From Streptomyces sp. NBC_00390 (lineage in GTDB: Bacteria; Actinomycetota; Actinomycetes; Streptomycetales; Streptomycetaceae): a DNA stretch of 64,000 nt. The translations under genes were made by a program, and so were the position numbers. The DNA lies in assembly GCF_036057275.1 (NCBI RefSeq), contig NZ_CP107945.1:4526001-4590000 (forward strand), in the 5' to 3' direction. Under the pieces are notes generated by a model. The model did not search any database. It worked only from the letters and a program-made list of their open reading frames with translations, and was not told the DNA's origin. Shown here one piece after another: positions 34,547-41,650 of this stretch. How positions within the stretch are numbered: position 1 is the first letter of the stretch; every line of letters begins with the position of its first letter.

Positions 34547-34834
34547 TCAGTCCTTGTCGCGGCGCCGCGATGCCGCCACCGCGACGACTCCCGCCGCCGT
34601 CAGACTCAGCGCCACCCCGCCCAGCAGCCACAGCTGCTCGTTCCTGGATCCGGTGTCGGCCATCTCGCCGGGCTGGATCTGCACCGGCCGGAGCGAGGGT
34701 TCCGTCCCCGGCGACCCGTCCGCCCCCGTGGCGGCCGCGGGGCCGGGCGATCCGAGCAGTGCCGCGGCGGTGACCGCCAGGGCCCCGAGGATCCGGGGCA
34801 GCCGGCCATGGTTCCTGTCATCTTTCGCACCCAT
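34547..34834 (-). CDS. Small exported protein with sortase-type C-terminal signal
   Basis: A 95-residue protein: a Sec signal peptide (ILGALAVTAAALLGSPGPAAA), only about 30 residues of mature linker, then MADTGSRNEQ, a hydrophobic helix LWLLGGVALSLTAAGVVAVA and a basic tail SRRRDKD. This is the layout of a cell-wall sorting signal with MADTG in place of LPXTG or the LAXTG motif used by Streptomyces class E sortases. The very short exposed part suggests a processed surface peptide or a remnant. TACCTT lies 8 nt before the ATG. Confidence 0.7.
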   Translation of the reverse strand: MGAKDDRNHGRLPRILGALAVTAAALLGSPGPAAATGADGSPGTEPSLRPVQIQPGEMADTGSRNEQLWLLGGVALSLTAAGVVAVAASRRRDKD

Positions 34835-34872
34835 GTGTACGAAAGGTAGAGAAGATGTCCGCGTGATCCGGT

Positions 34873-35853
34873 TTATGCCGCGCGACGCGCCGCATACTCA
34901 CCGATCTCACGCATCGGCGGCCGCTCCTCCGTGTCCACGGAGTACGTCCGCGGCTCGAACCCCGTCTCGCCCCGCTCGAACTGCGTCAGCGACGGCCGCA
35001 CCAAGTGTCCGCGGGAAAGTCGCAGTTGGGCGGTACGGTAGATCGCCGCCGCCATCCGGCCCAGCGCCTGCCCGTCCTGGTGGCGGTGCTTGCGCGAACC
35101 GACGTCCACCTGCGCGAGCGCGTCCAGGCCCACCGTGTGCAGCGCGTCCACCAGCAGTCCCAGCTCCACCCCGTACCCGACCGGGAACGGCAGCCGCTCC
35201 AGCAGCGAGCGCCGTGCCGCGTACTCGCCGCCCAGCGGCTGGACGAAGCCGGCCAGCTGCGGCCAGTGCAGATTCAGCAACGGCCGGGCCACCAGTTCGG
35301 TCACCCGCCCGCCCTGGCCCGGCTGGCCGCCGAGCGGCCGGTCGTACATCGCCTTGACGAACTGCACCTCGCCTTCGGTCAGCAGGGGCCCGACGATCCC
35401 GGAGACGAACTCCGCGGAGAAGTCGCGCAGATCCGCGTCGACGAAGCAGACGATGTCACCGCTGGTCACCATCAGTGACCGCCACAGCACCTCGCCCTTG
35501 CCCGGCACGGCCGGTATGCGCGGCAGGATCGTGTCCCGGTGGACCACCCGTGCCCCGGCCGCCGCGGCCACTTCACCCGTACGGTCGCTCGAGCCCGAGT
35601 CGATGACCACCAGCTCGTCGACCAGCGGCACGCTCTCCATCAGCTCGCGCCGGATCACGGTGACGATGTCCCCGACCGTCGTCTCCTCGTCCAGCGCGGG
35701 AAGCACCACGCTGACCGACGTCCCGCGCCTGGCCTTGGCCGCCAGCAGCTGTTTCATCGTCCGGTCGGCGGCTGCCCAGGAACGCCTGCTCAGCCAGCGC
35801 TCCACCTCATCGAGCACGTGCGCGTCTCCTTGACTTCCGGTCGAGAGATCCAT
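34873..35853 (-). CDS. gpgS: Glucosyl-3-phosphoglycerate synthase
   Basis: A 326-residue GT-A/GT81 glycosyltransferase that moves glucose from an NDP-glucose onto 3-phosphoglycerate, giving precursors of glucosylglycerate or methylglucose polysaccharides. It has VSVVLPALDEETTVGDIV near residue 47, VVIDSGSSDRTGEVAAAAGA near 81-100, the metal motif CFVDADLRDF near 135 and GGEYAARRSLLERLPFPVGYGVE near 208-230. Its location next to otsA and otsB groups compatible-solute genes. Start is ATG at 35,853. Confidence 0.88.
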   Translation of the reverse strand: MDLSTGSQGDAHVLDEVERWLSRRSWAAADRTMKQLLAAKARRGTSVSVVLPALDEETTVGDIVTVIRRELMESVPLVDELVVIDSGSSDRTGEVAAAAGARVVHRDTILPRIPAVPGKGEVLWRSLMVTSGDIVCFVDADLRDFSAEFVSGIVGPLLTEGEVQFVKAMYDRPLGGQPGQGGRVTELVARPLLNLHWPQLAGFVQPLGGEYAARRSLLERLPFPVGYGVELGLLVDALHTVGLDALAQVDVGSRKHRHQDGQALGRMAAAIYRTAQLRLSRGHLVRPSLTQFERGETGFEPRTYSVDTEERPPMREIGEYAARRAA

Positions 35854-35959
35854 CTCGAGGTTCGGACGACTATCTCAACCGTCCAGGGCTTCGGTTACAG
35901 TCTTGAACAACGCCGATGACCGTCGCATGCCGGGGGTCGTCGCGCTGACAAGTGAATAC

Positions 35960-36087
35960 CGCTCATCCAGAGGGGCAGAGGGAACGGCCCGTTGAAGCCC
36001 CGGCAACCCTCCCGCCGACCGCGAGGTCACGGTGGGGAAGGTGCCAATTCCGTCTCGTGGCGAGATGCGTCACGAGGAAGATGAGGA
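35960..36087 (+). promoter_or_regulatory. SAM-I (S-box) riboswitch
   Basis: The P1 arms CTCATC (35,962-35,967) and GATGAG (36,080-36,085) enclose the class I SAM aptamer core: AGAGGGGCAGAGGGAACGGC, then CCCGTTGAAGCC, CGGCAACC, and GGTGCCAATTCC. The 3' P1 strand is followed at once by GAGAAAGG, the probable Shine-Dalgarno region of metM, 20 nt before its ATG. There is no clear intrinsic terminator, so SAM probably blocks translation initiation. Confidence 0.92.
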
Positions 36088-36104
36088 GAAAGGGCCTCGC
36101 CACC

Positions 36105-37394
36105 ATGGCTGTGCAGACCGTTGCAAGCAGCACCACCACCCCTGTGGACCTCGGACCGGCCGCCGCGCTCTCGTGCCGCGAGTGCGGGGAGCGTTTCGAA
36201 CTCGGCCCCATCTTCGCCTGCGCCTCGTGTTTCGGGCCGCTCGAAGTCGCGTACGACCTGCCGAGCGGCGACCCCGAGGCCCTTCGCAAGCGGATCGAAG
36301 CGGGCCCGGACAACATCTGGCGCTACGCCCCGCTGCTGCCCGTCCCCGCCGACGTGACCGGCAAGCCGAGCCTGAACCCCGGTTTCACCCAGCTGGTCAA
36401 GGCCGACAACCTCGCCCGTGAACTGGGCGTCACCGGCGGCCTGTACGTCAAGGACGACTCCGGCAACCCGACACACTCCTTCAAGGACCGTGTCGTCGCG
36501 ATCGCCGTCGAGGCGGCCCGCGCCTTCGGTTTCACCACCCTGTCCTGCTCCTCCACCGGCAACCTCGCCGGCGCCGTCGGCGCCGCCGCGGCCCGGGCCG
36601 GCTTCCGCTCCTGCGTGTTCATCCCGCACGACCTGGAGCAGGGCAAGGTCGTCATGGCCGCCGTGTACGGCGGTGAACTGGTCGGCATCGAGGGCAACTA
36701 CGACGACGTCAACCGCTTCTGCTCCGAGCTCATCGGCGACCCGCTCGGCGAGGGCTGGGGCTTCGTCAACGTCAACCTCCGCCCGTACTACGGCGAGGGC
36801 TCCAAGACGCTCGCGTACGAGATCTGCGAGCAGCTCGGCTGGCAGCTGCCCGACCAGATCGTGATCCCGATCGCCTCCGGCTCGCAGCTCACCAAGATCG
36901 ACAAGGGTCTGCAGGAGCTGATCAAGCTCGGTCTCGTCGAGGACAAGCCGTACAAGATCTTCGGTGCCCAGGCCGAGGGCTGTTCGCCGGTGTCCACCGC
37001 CTTCAAGGCCGGCCACGACGTCGTACGCCCGCAGAAGCCGAACACCATCGCCAAGTCGCTCGCGATCGGCAACCCGGCCGACGGCCCGTATGTGCTGGAC
37101 ATCGCCCGCCGCACCGGCGGCGCGGTGGAGGATGTCGACGACGAGCAGGTCGTCGACGCGATCAAGCTGCTGGCGCGGACCGAGGGAATCTTCGCCGAGA
37201 CGGCGGGAGGCGTGACCGTGGGCGTGACCAGGAAGCTGATCGAGCAGGGCCTGCTCGACCCGGCGCTCACCACCGTCGTGCTCAACACCGGCGACGGTCT
37301 CAAGACGCTGGACGCGGTCGCCCCGACCACCGGTCCGACCGCGACGATCCGCCCGAGTCTGGACGCGTTCCGCGACGCCGGCCTGGCCGGCTGA
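36105..37394 (+). CDS. metM: Threonine-synthase homologue, probable O-phosphohomoserine-dependent homocysteine synthase MetM
   Basis: A 429-residue fold-type II PLP enzyme. It has a zinc-ribbon-like start (C24-x2-C27, C39-x2-C42) and the PLP lysine in NPTHSFKDR (K127). The glycine loop is SSTGNLAGA and the C-terminal stretch is TVVLNTGDGLKTL. It would normally be called thrC. Two things argue for MetM, the Streptomyces enzyme that makes homocysteine from O-phosphohomoserine with sulfur from the carrier MetO: a SAM-I riboswitch directly upstream and a ThiS-like carrier gene 23 nt downstream. Which activity this protein has, or whether both, cannot be proved from sequence. The ATG at 36,105 follows GAGGAGAAAGG. 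Confidence 0.87.
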   Translation: MAVQTVASSTTTPVDLGPAAALSCRECGERFELGPIFACASCFGPLEVAYDLPSGDPEALRKRIEAGPDNIWRYAPLLPVPADVTGKPSLNPGFTQLVKADNLARELGVTGGLYVKDDSGNPTHSFKDRVVAIAVEAARAFGFTTLSCSSTGNLAGAVGAAAARAGFRSCVFIPHDLEQGKVVMAAVYGGELVGIEGNYDDVNRFCSELIGDPLGEGWGFVNVNLRPYYGEGSKTLAYEICEQLGWQLPDQIVIPIASGSQLTKIDKGLQELIKLGLVEDKPYKIFGAQAEGCSPVSTAFKAGHDVVRPQKPNTIAKSLAIGNPADGPYVLDIARRTGGAVEDVDDEQVVDAIKLLARTEGIFAETAGGVTVGVTRKLIEQGLLDPALTTVVLNTGDGLKTLDAVAPTTGPTATIRPSLDAFRDAGLAG

Positions 37395-37417
37395 ACCACC
37401 GAGAGAGGCAGCACACC

Positions 37418-37693
37418 ATGAGCGTCAACGTCCGCATCCCCACCATCCTCCGCACGTACACGGGCGGCAAGGCCGAGGTCCCGGCCGAGGGCGCGACCCT
37501 CTCCGAGGTCATCGCGGACCTGGAGAAGAACCACGTGGGCATCGCCGCCCGGGTCCTGGACGACCAGGGCAAGCTGCGCCGCTTCGTCAATGTGTACGTG
37601 AACGACGACGACGTGCGCTTCGAGCAGGGGCTGGAGACGGCGACGCCGGACGGCGCGGGAGTTTCCATCATCCCCGCGGTCGCCGGTGGCTGA
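37418..37693 (+). CDS. metO: ThiS/MoaD-like sulfur carrier protein, probable MetO
   Basis: A 91-residue beta-grasp protein ending in Gly-Gly (IIPAVAGG), the terminus that becomes a thiocarboxylate. It has MSVNVRIPTILRTYTGGKAEV at the start, LSEVIADLEKNHVGI in the middle and FVNVYVNDDDVRF near 49-61. It resembles Mycobacterium CysO. In Streptomyces the carrier encoded after metM (MetO) donates sulfur for homocysteine formation. It starts 23 nt after metM and is followed by a terminator, so the two form a SAM-controlled operon. An activating E1-like enzyme is not in the window. Confidence 0.87.
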   Translation: MSVNVRIPTILRTYTGGKAEVPAEGATLSEVIADLEKNHVGIAARVLDDQGKLRRFVNVYVNDDDVRFEQGLETATPDGAGVSIIPAVAGG

Positions 37694-38113
37694 CGCGACC
37701 TGGAATTACCCAGAGTAATGAGAATTGCCCCTTCCGGTGGAGAACCGGAGGGGGTAATTCTGCATGGTTGAGCGCGATAGAGTTGGGGAAGCGGCCTCCG
37801 CCACTCGCTTCCCCTGTGTATGAGAATGCGCCGGGAGGCGACAAGAAGTGGCCAAAGTGTGCGATCGAAATGCGCCTTTGGGGATACTTTGTGGAGCCCG
37901 ACTTGCCCCGGAATTCACGGAATTTGCACATTCCATCCCTTTGCTACTGCGCAGAATTCTCGTCCGACTGACCTGTTGCAGACGGCAGTTGGACAGATAC
38001 ATTCAGCCGCGGTCGACGCGTTCCGGCGCACGCCCCTCCTGTCGGGGCGGTAGGTCTGACCCGGGTCCGCGAAGTGCGGTCCTGCGCAAGGGCCAGTAAT
38101 AGGGGAGTTAGGC
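37694..38113. other. Noncoding, relatively AT-rich spacer and cold-shock gene leader
   Basis: 420 bases containing the metMO terminator at its 5' end and then a stretch of distinctly lower GC than the coding DNA around it (for example near 37,850-37,960). Short open frames exist on both strands but none has a ribosome-binding site or normal codon bias. It probably holds the promoter and a long 5' leader of the cold-shock gene. Confidence 0.5.
37722..37760. terminator. Terminator of the metM-metO operon
   Basis: A long 17-bp stem: GAATTGCCCCTTCCGGT pairs with ACCGGAGGGGGTAATTC with one mismatch/wobble at two positions, around a short GGAGA loop. It lies 29 nt after the metO stop. Confidence 0.75.
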
Positions 38114-38317
38114 ATGGCTCAGGGCACCGTCAAGTGGTTCAACGCGGAGAAGGGCTACGGCTTCATCGCGGTCGACGGTGGTGCGGATGTTTTCGTCCAC
38201 TACAGCGCGATCCAGATGGATGGGTACCGCACCCTTGAAGAGGGTCAGCGAGTTGAGTTCGAGATCTCGCAGGGCCAGAAGGGTCCGCAGGCGGACATGG
38301 TCAAGCTGGCCGTCTGA
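38114..38317 (+). CDS. Cold shock protein (CspA family)
   Basis: A 67-residue single cold-shock domain that binds single-stranded RNA and DNA. RNP1 is KGYGFIAV (residues 14-21) and RNP2 is VFVHYSAI (26-33). MAQGTVKWFNAEKGYGF is typical of actinobacterial CspA. The usual Phe-His pair is intact. The ATG at 38,114 is preceded by GGGGAG. A long spacer upstream may be a leader RNA, as for other cold-shock genes, and a strong terminator follows. Confidence 0.94.
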   Translation: MAQGTVKWFNAEKGYGFIAVDGGADVFVHYSAIQMDGYRTLEEGQRVEFEISQGQKGPQADMVKLAV

Positions 38318-38350
38318 TCCGGTCGCGATCGGCCACCGACGTTCTCACTC

Positions 38351-38389
38351 CGAGGGGTCCGCATCCCATCCAGGGATGCGGACCCCTCG
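38351..38389 (+). terminator. Strong hairpin terminator after the cold-shock gene
   Basis: A perfect 17-bp stem CGAGGGGTCCGCATCCC with an ATCCA loop, 33 nt after the stop codon. It isolates the cold-shock gene from groEL2. Confidence 0.85.
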
Positions 38390-38459
38390 TCGTGCGTTCA
38401 CGCACGGTTCGTCCGCCCTCCGCCTTCGCCGCTCTCCGCCTGCGGATCCCCGAGAGCCG

Positions 38460-38522
38460 CTTGCACTCTCCTATGCCGAGTGCTAATCATTGGCGTTAGC
38501 ACTCTGCAGGTGAGAGTGACAG
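38460..38522 (+). promoter_or_regulatory. Two adjacent CIRCE-type HrcA operators before groEL2
   Basis: CIRCE consensus is TTAGCACTC-N9-GAGTGCTAA. The first box is CTTGCACTC (38,460-38,468), nine bases, GAGTGCTAA (38,478-38,486). The second is TTAGCACTC (38,496-38,504), nine bases, GAGTGACAG (38,514-38,522), with a decayed right arm. The two perfect half-sites face each other, so a reversed dyad also exists between them. HrcA is the expected repressor. Confidence 0.85.
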
Positions 38523-38649
38523 AACTTGGATCGGGTCGGTGAGGCCCGCGGGCCGGGTGGGGCAAGGAACCACACGGCTTGCAGGCCGTCCGTCGCGGGC
38601 ACCAGCACGGTCCGGAGCAATCCACCCCAGTCCGGGAGGACCACTTCAC

Positions 38650-40272
38650 ATGGCCAAGATCATCGCGTTCGACGAGGAGGCACGGCGCGGTCTCGAGCGC
38701 GGGATGAACCAGCTCGCCGACGCCGTCAAGGTCACCCTTGGCCCCAAGGGCCGGAACGTCGTCCTCGAGAAGAAGTGGGGCGCCCCCACGATCACCAACG
38801 ATGGTGTTTCCATCGCCAAGGAGATCGAGCTCGAGGACCCGTACGAGAAGATCGGCGCCGAGCTGGTCAAGGAAGTCGCCAAGAAGACGGACGACGTCGC
38901 CGGCGACGGTACGACCACCGCGACCGTTCTCGCGCAGGCGCTCGTCCGTGAGGGCCTGCGCAACGTGGCCGCCGGCGCCAACCCGATGGCCCTCAAGCGC
39001 GGTATCGAGAAGGCCGTTGAGGCCGTCTCCGGTGCCCTGCTCGAGCAGGCCAAGGACGTGGAGACCAAGGAGCAGATCGCTTCCACCGCCTCCATCTCCG
39101 CCGCCGACACCCAGATCGGCGAACTCATCGCCGAGGCCATGGACAAGGTCGGCAAGGAAGGCGTCATCACCGTCGAGGAGTCCCAGACCTTCGGTCTGGA
39201 GCTGGAGCTCACCGAGGGTATGCGCTTCGACAAGGGCTACATCTCGGCGTACTTCGCCACCGACATGGAGCGTATGGAGGCGTCCCTGGACGACCCGTAC
39301 ATCCTGATCGTCAACTCCAAGATCTCCTCGGTGAAGGACCTGCTCCCGCTGCTGGAGAAGGTCATGCAGTCGGGCAAGCCGCTGCTGATCATCGCCGAGG
39401 ACGTCGAGGGCGAGGCACTGTCGACCCTGGTCGTCAACAAGATCCGTGGCACCTTCAAGTCCGTTGCCGTCAAGGCCCCGGGCTTCGGCGACCGCCGCAA
39501 GGCGATGCTGAACGACATCGCCATCCTCACCGGTGGCACGGTCATCTCCGAGGAGGTCGGCCTCAAGCTCGAGAACGCCGGCCTGGACCTGCTGGGCCGC
39601 GCCCGCAAGGTCGTCATCACCAAGGACGAGACCACCATCGTCGACGGTGCCGGTGAGAGCGACCAGGTCCAGGGTCGCGTCAACCAGATCCGCGCCGAGA
39701 TCGAGAACTCCGACTCGGACTACGACCGCGAGAAGCTCCAGGAGCGCCTCGCGAAGCTGGCCGGCGGCGTGGCCGTCATCAAGGCCGGCGCCGCGACCGA
39801 GGTCGAGCTCAAGGAGCGCAAGCACCGCATCGAGGACGCCGTTCGCAACGCGAAGGCGGCCGTCGAGGAGGGCATCGTCGCCGGTGGTGGCGTGGCTCTG
39901 ATCCAGGCTTCCTCGGTCTTCGAGAAGCTCGAGCTCGAGGGTGACGAGGCGACCGGCGCCAACGCCGTGAAGCTCGCGCTGGAGGCTCCGCTGAAGCAGA
40001 TCGCCGTCAACGGTGGTCTCGAGGGCGGCGTCATCGTCGAGAAGGTGCGCAACCTGCCCGTCGGCCACGGCCTGAACGCCGCGACCGGTGAGTACGTCGA
40101 CATGATCGCCGAGGGCATCATCGACCCCGCGAAGGTGACCCGCTCTGCCCTGCAGAACGCGGCCTCCATCGCGGCGCTGTTCCTCACCACCGAGGCCGTC
40201 ATCGCCGACAAGCCGGAGAAGGCTTCCGCGCCTGCCGGTGGCGGCATGCCGGGCGGTGACATGGACTTCTGA
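38650..40272 (+). CDS. groEL2: Chaperonin GroEL2 (Hsp60)
   Basis: A 540-residue 60-kDa chaperonin. It has AKIIAFDEEARRGLERGMNQLADAVKVTLGPKGRNV at the start, the ATP motif DDVAGDGTTTATVLAQ near 84, AAVEEGIVAGGGVAL near 400 and a GGM-rich tail (GGGMPGGDMDF). No groES precedes it, so this is the second, stand-alone groEL copy of Streptomyces; groES-groEL1 should be elsewhere. Two CIRCE boxes give HrcA-dependent heat induction. ATG at 38,650 follows GGGAGGA. Confidence 0.97.
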   Translation: MAKIIAFDEEARRGLERGMNQLADAVKVTLGPKGRNVVLEKKWGAPTITNDGVSIAKEIELEDPYEKIGAELVKEVAKKTDDVAGDGTTTATVLAQALVREGLRNVAAGANPMALKRGIEKAVEAVSGALLEQAKDVETKEQIASTASISAADTQIGELIAEAMDKVGKEGVITVEESQTFGLELELTEGMRFDKGYISAYFATDMERMEASLDDPYILIVNSKISSVKDLLPLLEKVMQSGKPLLIIAEDVEGEALSTLVVNKIRGTFKSVAVKAPGFGDRRKAMLNDIAILTGGTVISEEVGLKLENAGLDLLGRARKVVITKDETTIVDGAGESDQVQGRVNQIRAEIENSDSDYDREKLQERLAKLAGGVAVIKAGAATEVELKERKHRIEDAVRNAKAAVEEGIVAGGGVALIQASSVFEKLELEGDEATGANAVKLALEAPLKQIAVNGGLEGGVIVEKVRNLPVGHGLNAATGEYVDMIAEGIIDPAKVTRSALQNAASIAALFLTTEAVIADKPEKASAPAGGGMPGGDMDF

Positions 40273-40305
40273 TCCGGCTTCGGATCGGACCCGTCCGTAA
40301 GGACG

Positions 40306-40342
40306 AAGGGCGGCACCCCTCCTCCCAGGGGGGTGCCGCCCT
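40306..40342 (+). terminator. Hairpin terminator after groEL2
   Basis: AAGGGCGGCACCCCT and its complement around a CCTCCC loop, 34 nt after the groEL2 stop. Confidence 0.75.
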
Positions 40343-40475
40343 TCGGCGTCTGCGCGGCGACCGTACGGGCAACTGCCGCGAAAGGGACGACCTCTGAATC
40401 CTCATGTGACCTCGGGCTCGAGGCAGTTGAATGTTCTGGAACGATCAGCTGCCCACGATCCAGGAGGGAAGCCGC

Positions 40476-41420
40476 GTGACTTTCGGGGGACAGGGACCGT
40501 ACCGCCCGCCATGGCCACCGAACGGTGGACCGCCACCGCCGTACCGTCCCCACCCGCCGAACGCGTCGCTGTGGCAACGGCTGCGCGAGGACGAGTGGCC
40601 GCCGCTGAGGGAAGTACTGGGACACGCACGCAGGCTTCCGGGCTGTGTGTGGGTGCCGGCCCTGTGCTTCGTATGGCCCGCGCTGTTCGTCCTGGTGATG
40701 TACCCGCTGGCCCGCTCGGCCCGTATGAAGTCCCGGGCGGTCTTCCCCACGCGCAGCCATCGCGGTGTCCAGGACCCGGACGTGATGCGCATGCAGAAGA
40801 TCCGGGCCTGGATCGCCCTCGGCGCGTCCTTGGTGATCCTGCTGGCCTACGGTACGTCGGAGGACTGGCAGCAGGCCCAGGACCAGGCGTTCTTCCGGCT
40901 GGCGGTCACCCCGTGGCTGCTTCTCCTCACGGCGCCCGCCGTGATCGCGCTCCTGTTCCGCTTCGCGCCGCCGTCGGCCCGGCCGGTGATGCGTGCGCGC
41001 CTGCGGCCGGCGGTCCGGACGGTGCTCTGGTACTTCGGGGCCTTCACGGCCGTGCCGATACTGTTCGCGGGCGTGATCTTCCTCAGCAGGACGTTCCAGG
41101 GCGAAGCGGCGGGTGCCCTGCTCTCGTTCGCGCTTCTTCTTCCGGTCCTGTGGCTCGTCTTCTTCGTCGGCTTCGCCTCCACGACGGTCGTCCGCACCGC
41201 CTTCCACACGGCAGATGTGCACGCTGCCCTCCCGGCGCTGCTCACCGGCGTGCTCGTGTGGGAGCTTGCCGCGGTCAATCTGCTCATGGCCGGCCCGCCT
41301 CCCGGTCCGCCCGTGATCCAGCTCTGCGCGCTCATCGGCGGCCCGGCGTCGGTGACGGGCGTGGCATGGTGGGAGATCGGCCGCCTGCGCACCCGGTACG
41401 GCGTGACCTTGCGCAGCTGA
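40476..41420 (+). CDS. Polytopic membrane protein, conserved hypothetical
   Basis: A 314-residue protein. A Pro-rich cytoplasmic start (PYRPPWPPNGGPPPPYRPHPP) is followed by about six hydrophobic segments: VWVPALCFVWPALFVLVMYPLA, IRAWIALGASLVILLAYG, LAVTPWLLLLTAPAVIALLF, TVLWYFGAFTAVPILFAGVIF, ALLSFALLLPVLWLVFFVG and ALPALLTGVLVWELAAVNLL. No transporter signature is recognised. The GTG at 40,476 has GGAGGG nine bases upstream and is preferred over the ATG at 40,431. Function unknown. Confidence 0.7.
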   Translation: MTFGGQGPYRPPWPPNGGPPPPYRPHPPNASLWQRLREDEWPPLREVLGHARRLPGCVWVPALCFVWPALFVLVMYPLARSARMKSRAVFPTRSHRGVQDPDVMRMQKIRAWIALGASLVILLAYGTSEDWQQAQDQAFFRLAVTPWLLLLTAPAVIALLFRFAPPSARPVMRARLRPAVRTVLWYFGAFTAVPILFAGVIFLSRTFQGEAAGALLSFALLLPVLWLVFFVGFASTTVVRTAFHTADVHAALPALLTGVLVWELAAVNLLMAGPPPGPPVIQLCALIGGPASVTGVAWWEIGRLRTRYGVTLRS

Positions 41421-41435
41421 GCGGGCGACCGTCCG

Positions 41436-41650
41436 GGGCGTCACGCGCGGCGACCCGAAGCTGCCGGGCCGGCTGCTCGCGGCGTACGGCCGCACCTTCG
41501 ACCCGGCCGAGCCGCCGGCGTACACGCTGCTGCAGGTGTACAGCAATCTGCGTGGTACCTGCGGGAGTTGCCCGCGCCGCCGCAGCAGAGGCCGGAGTCG
41601 CCGGCGCAGTCCTGGTTCGGCACGGCCTGGCCGAGCGGCTGCCCGGCGGG
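41436..41650 (+). pseudogene. Frameshifted C-terminal gene remnant
   Basis: The plus strand encodes a protein-like stretch, GDPKLPGRLLAAYGRTFDP and then PAEPPAYTLLQVYSNLR, with normal Streptomyces codon bias, after which the frame degrades. Moving one base restores WYLRELPAPPQQRPESP, AQSWFGTAWP. A single-base loss near 41,555 therefore seems to have broken an old C-terminus. No start codon or upstream part remains. The parent family was not recognised. Confidence 0.5.

Noticed and set aside
35952..36104. N-terminal extension of the MetM/threonine-synthase homologue
   Set aside because: The extension translates the SAM-I aptamer. The ATG at 36,105 has a proper ribosome-binding site and gives the family start.
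36105..37394. Plain threonine synthase (thrC) as the final name
   Set aside because: The SAM riboswitch and the adjacent GG-ending sulfur carrier fit MetM better, although dual activity cannot be excluded from sequence.
37768..37971. Small open frames in the cold-shock leader
   Set aside because: No Shine-Dalgarno or Streptomyces codon bias, and the overlapping frames on both strands are equally weak.
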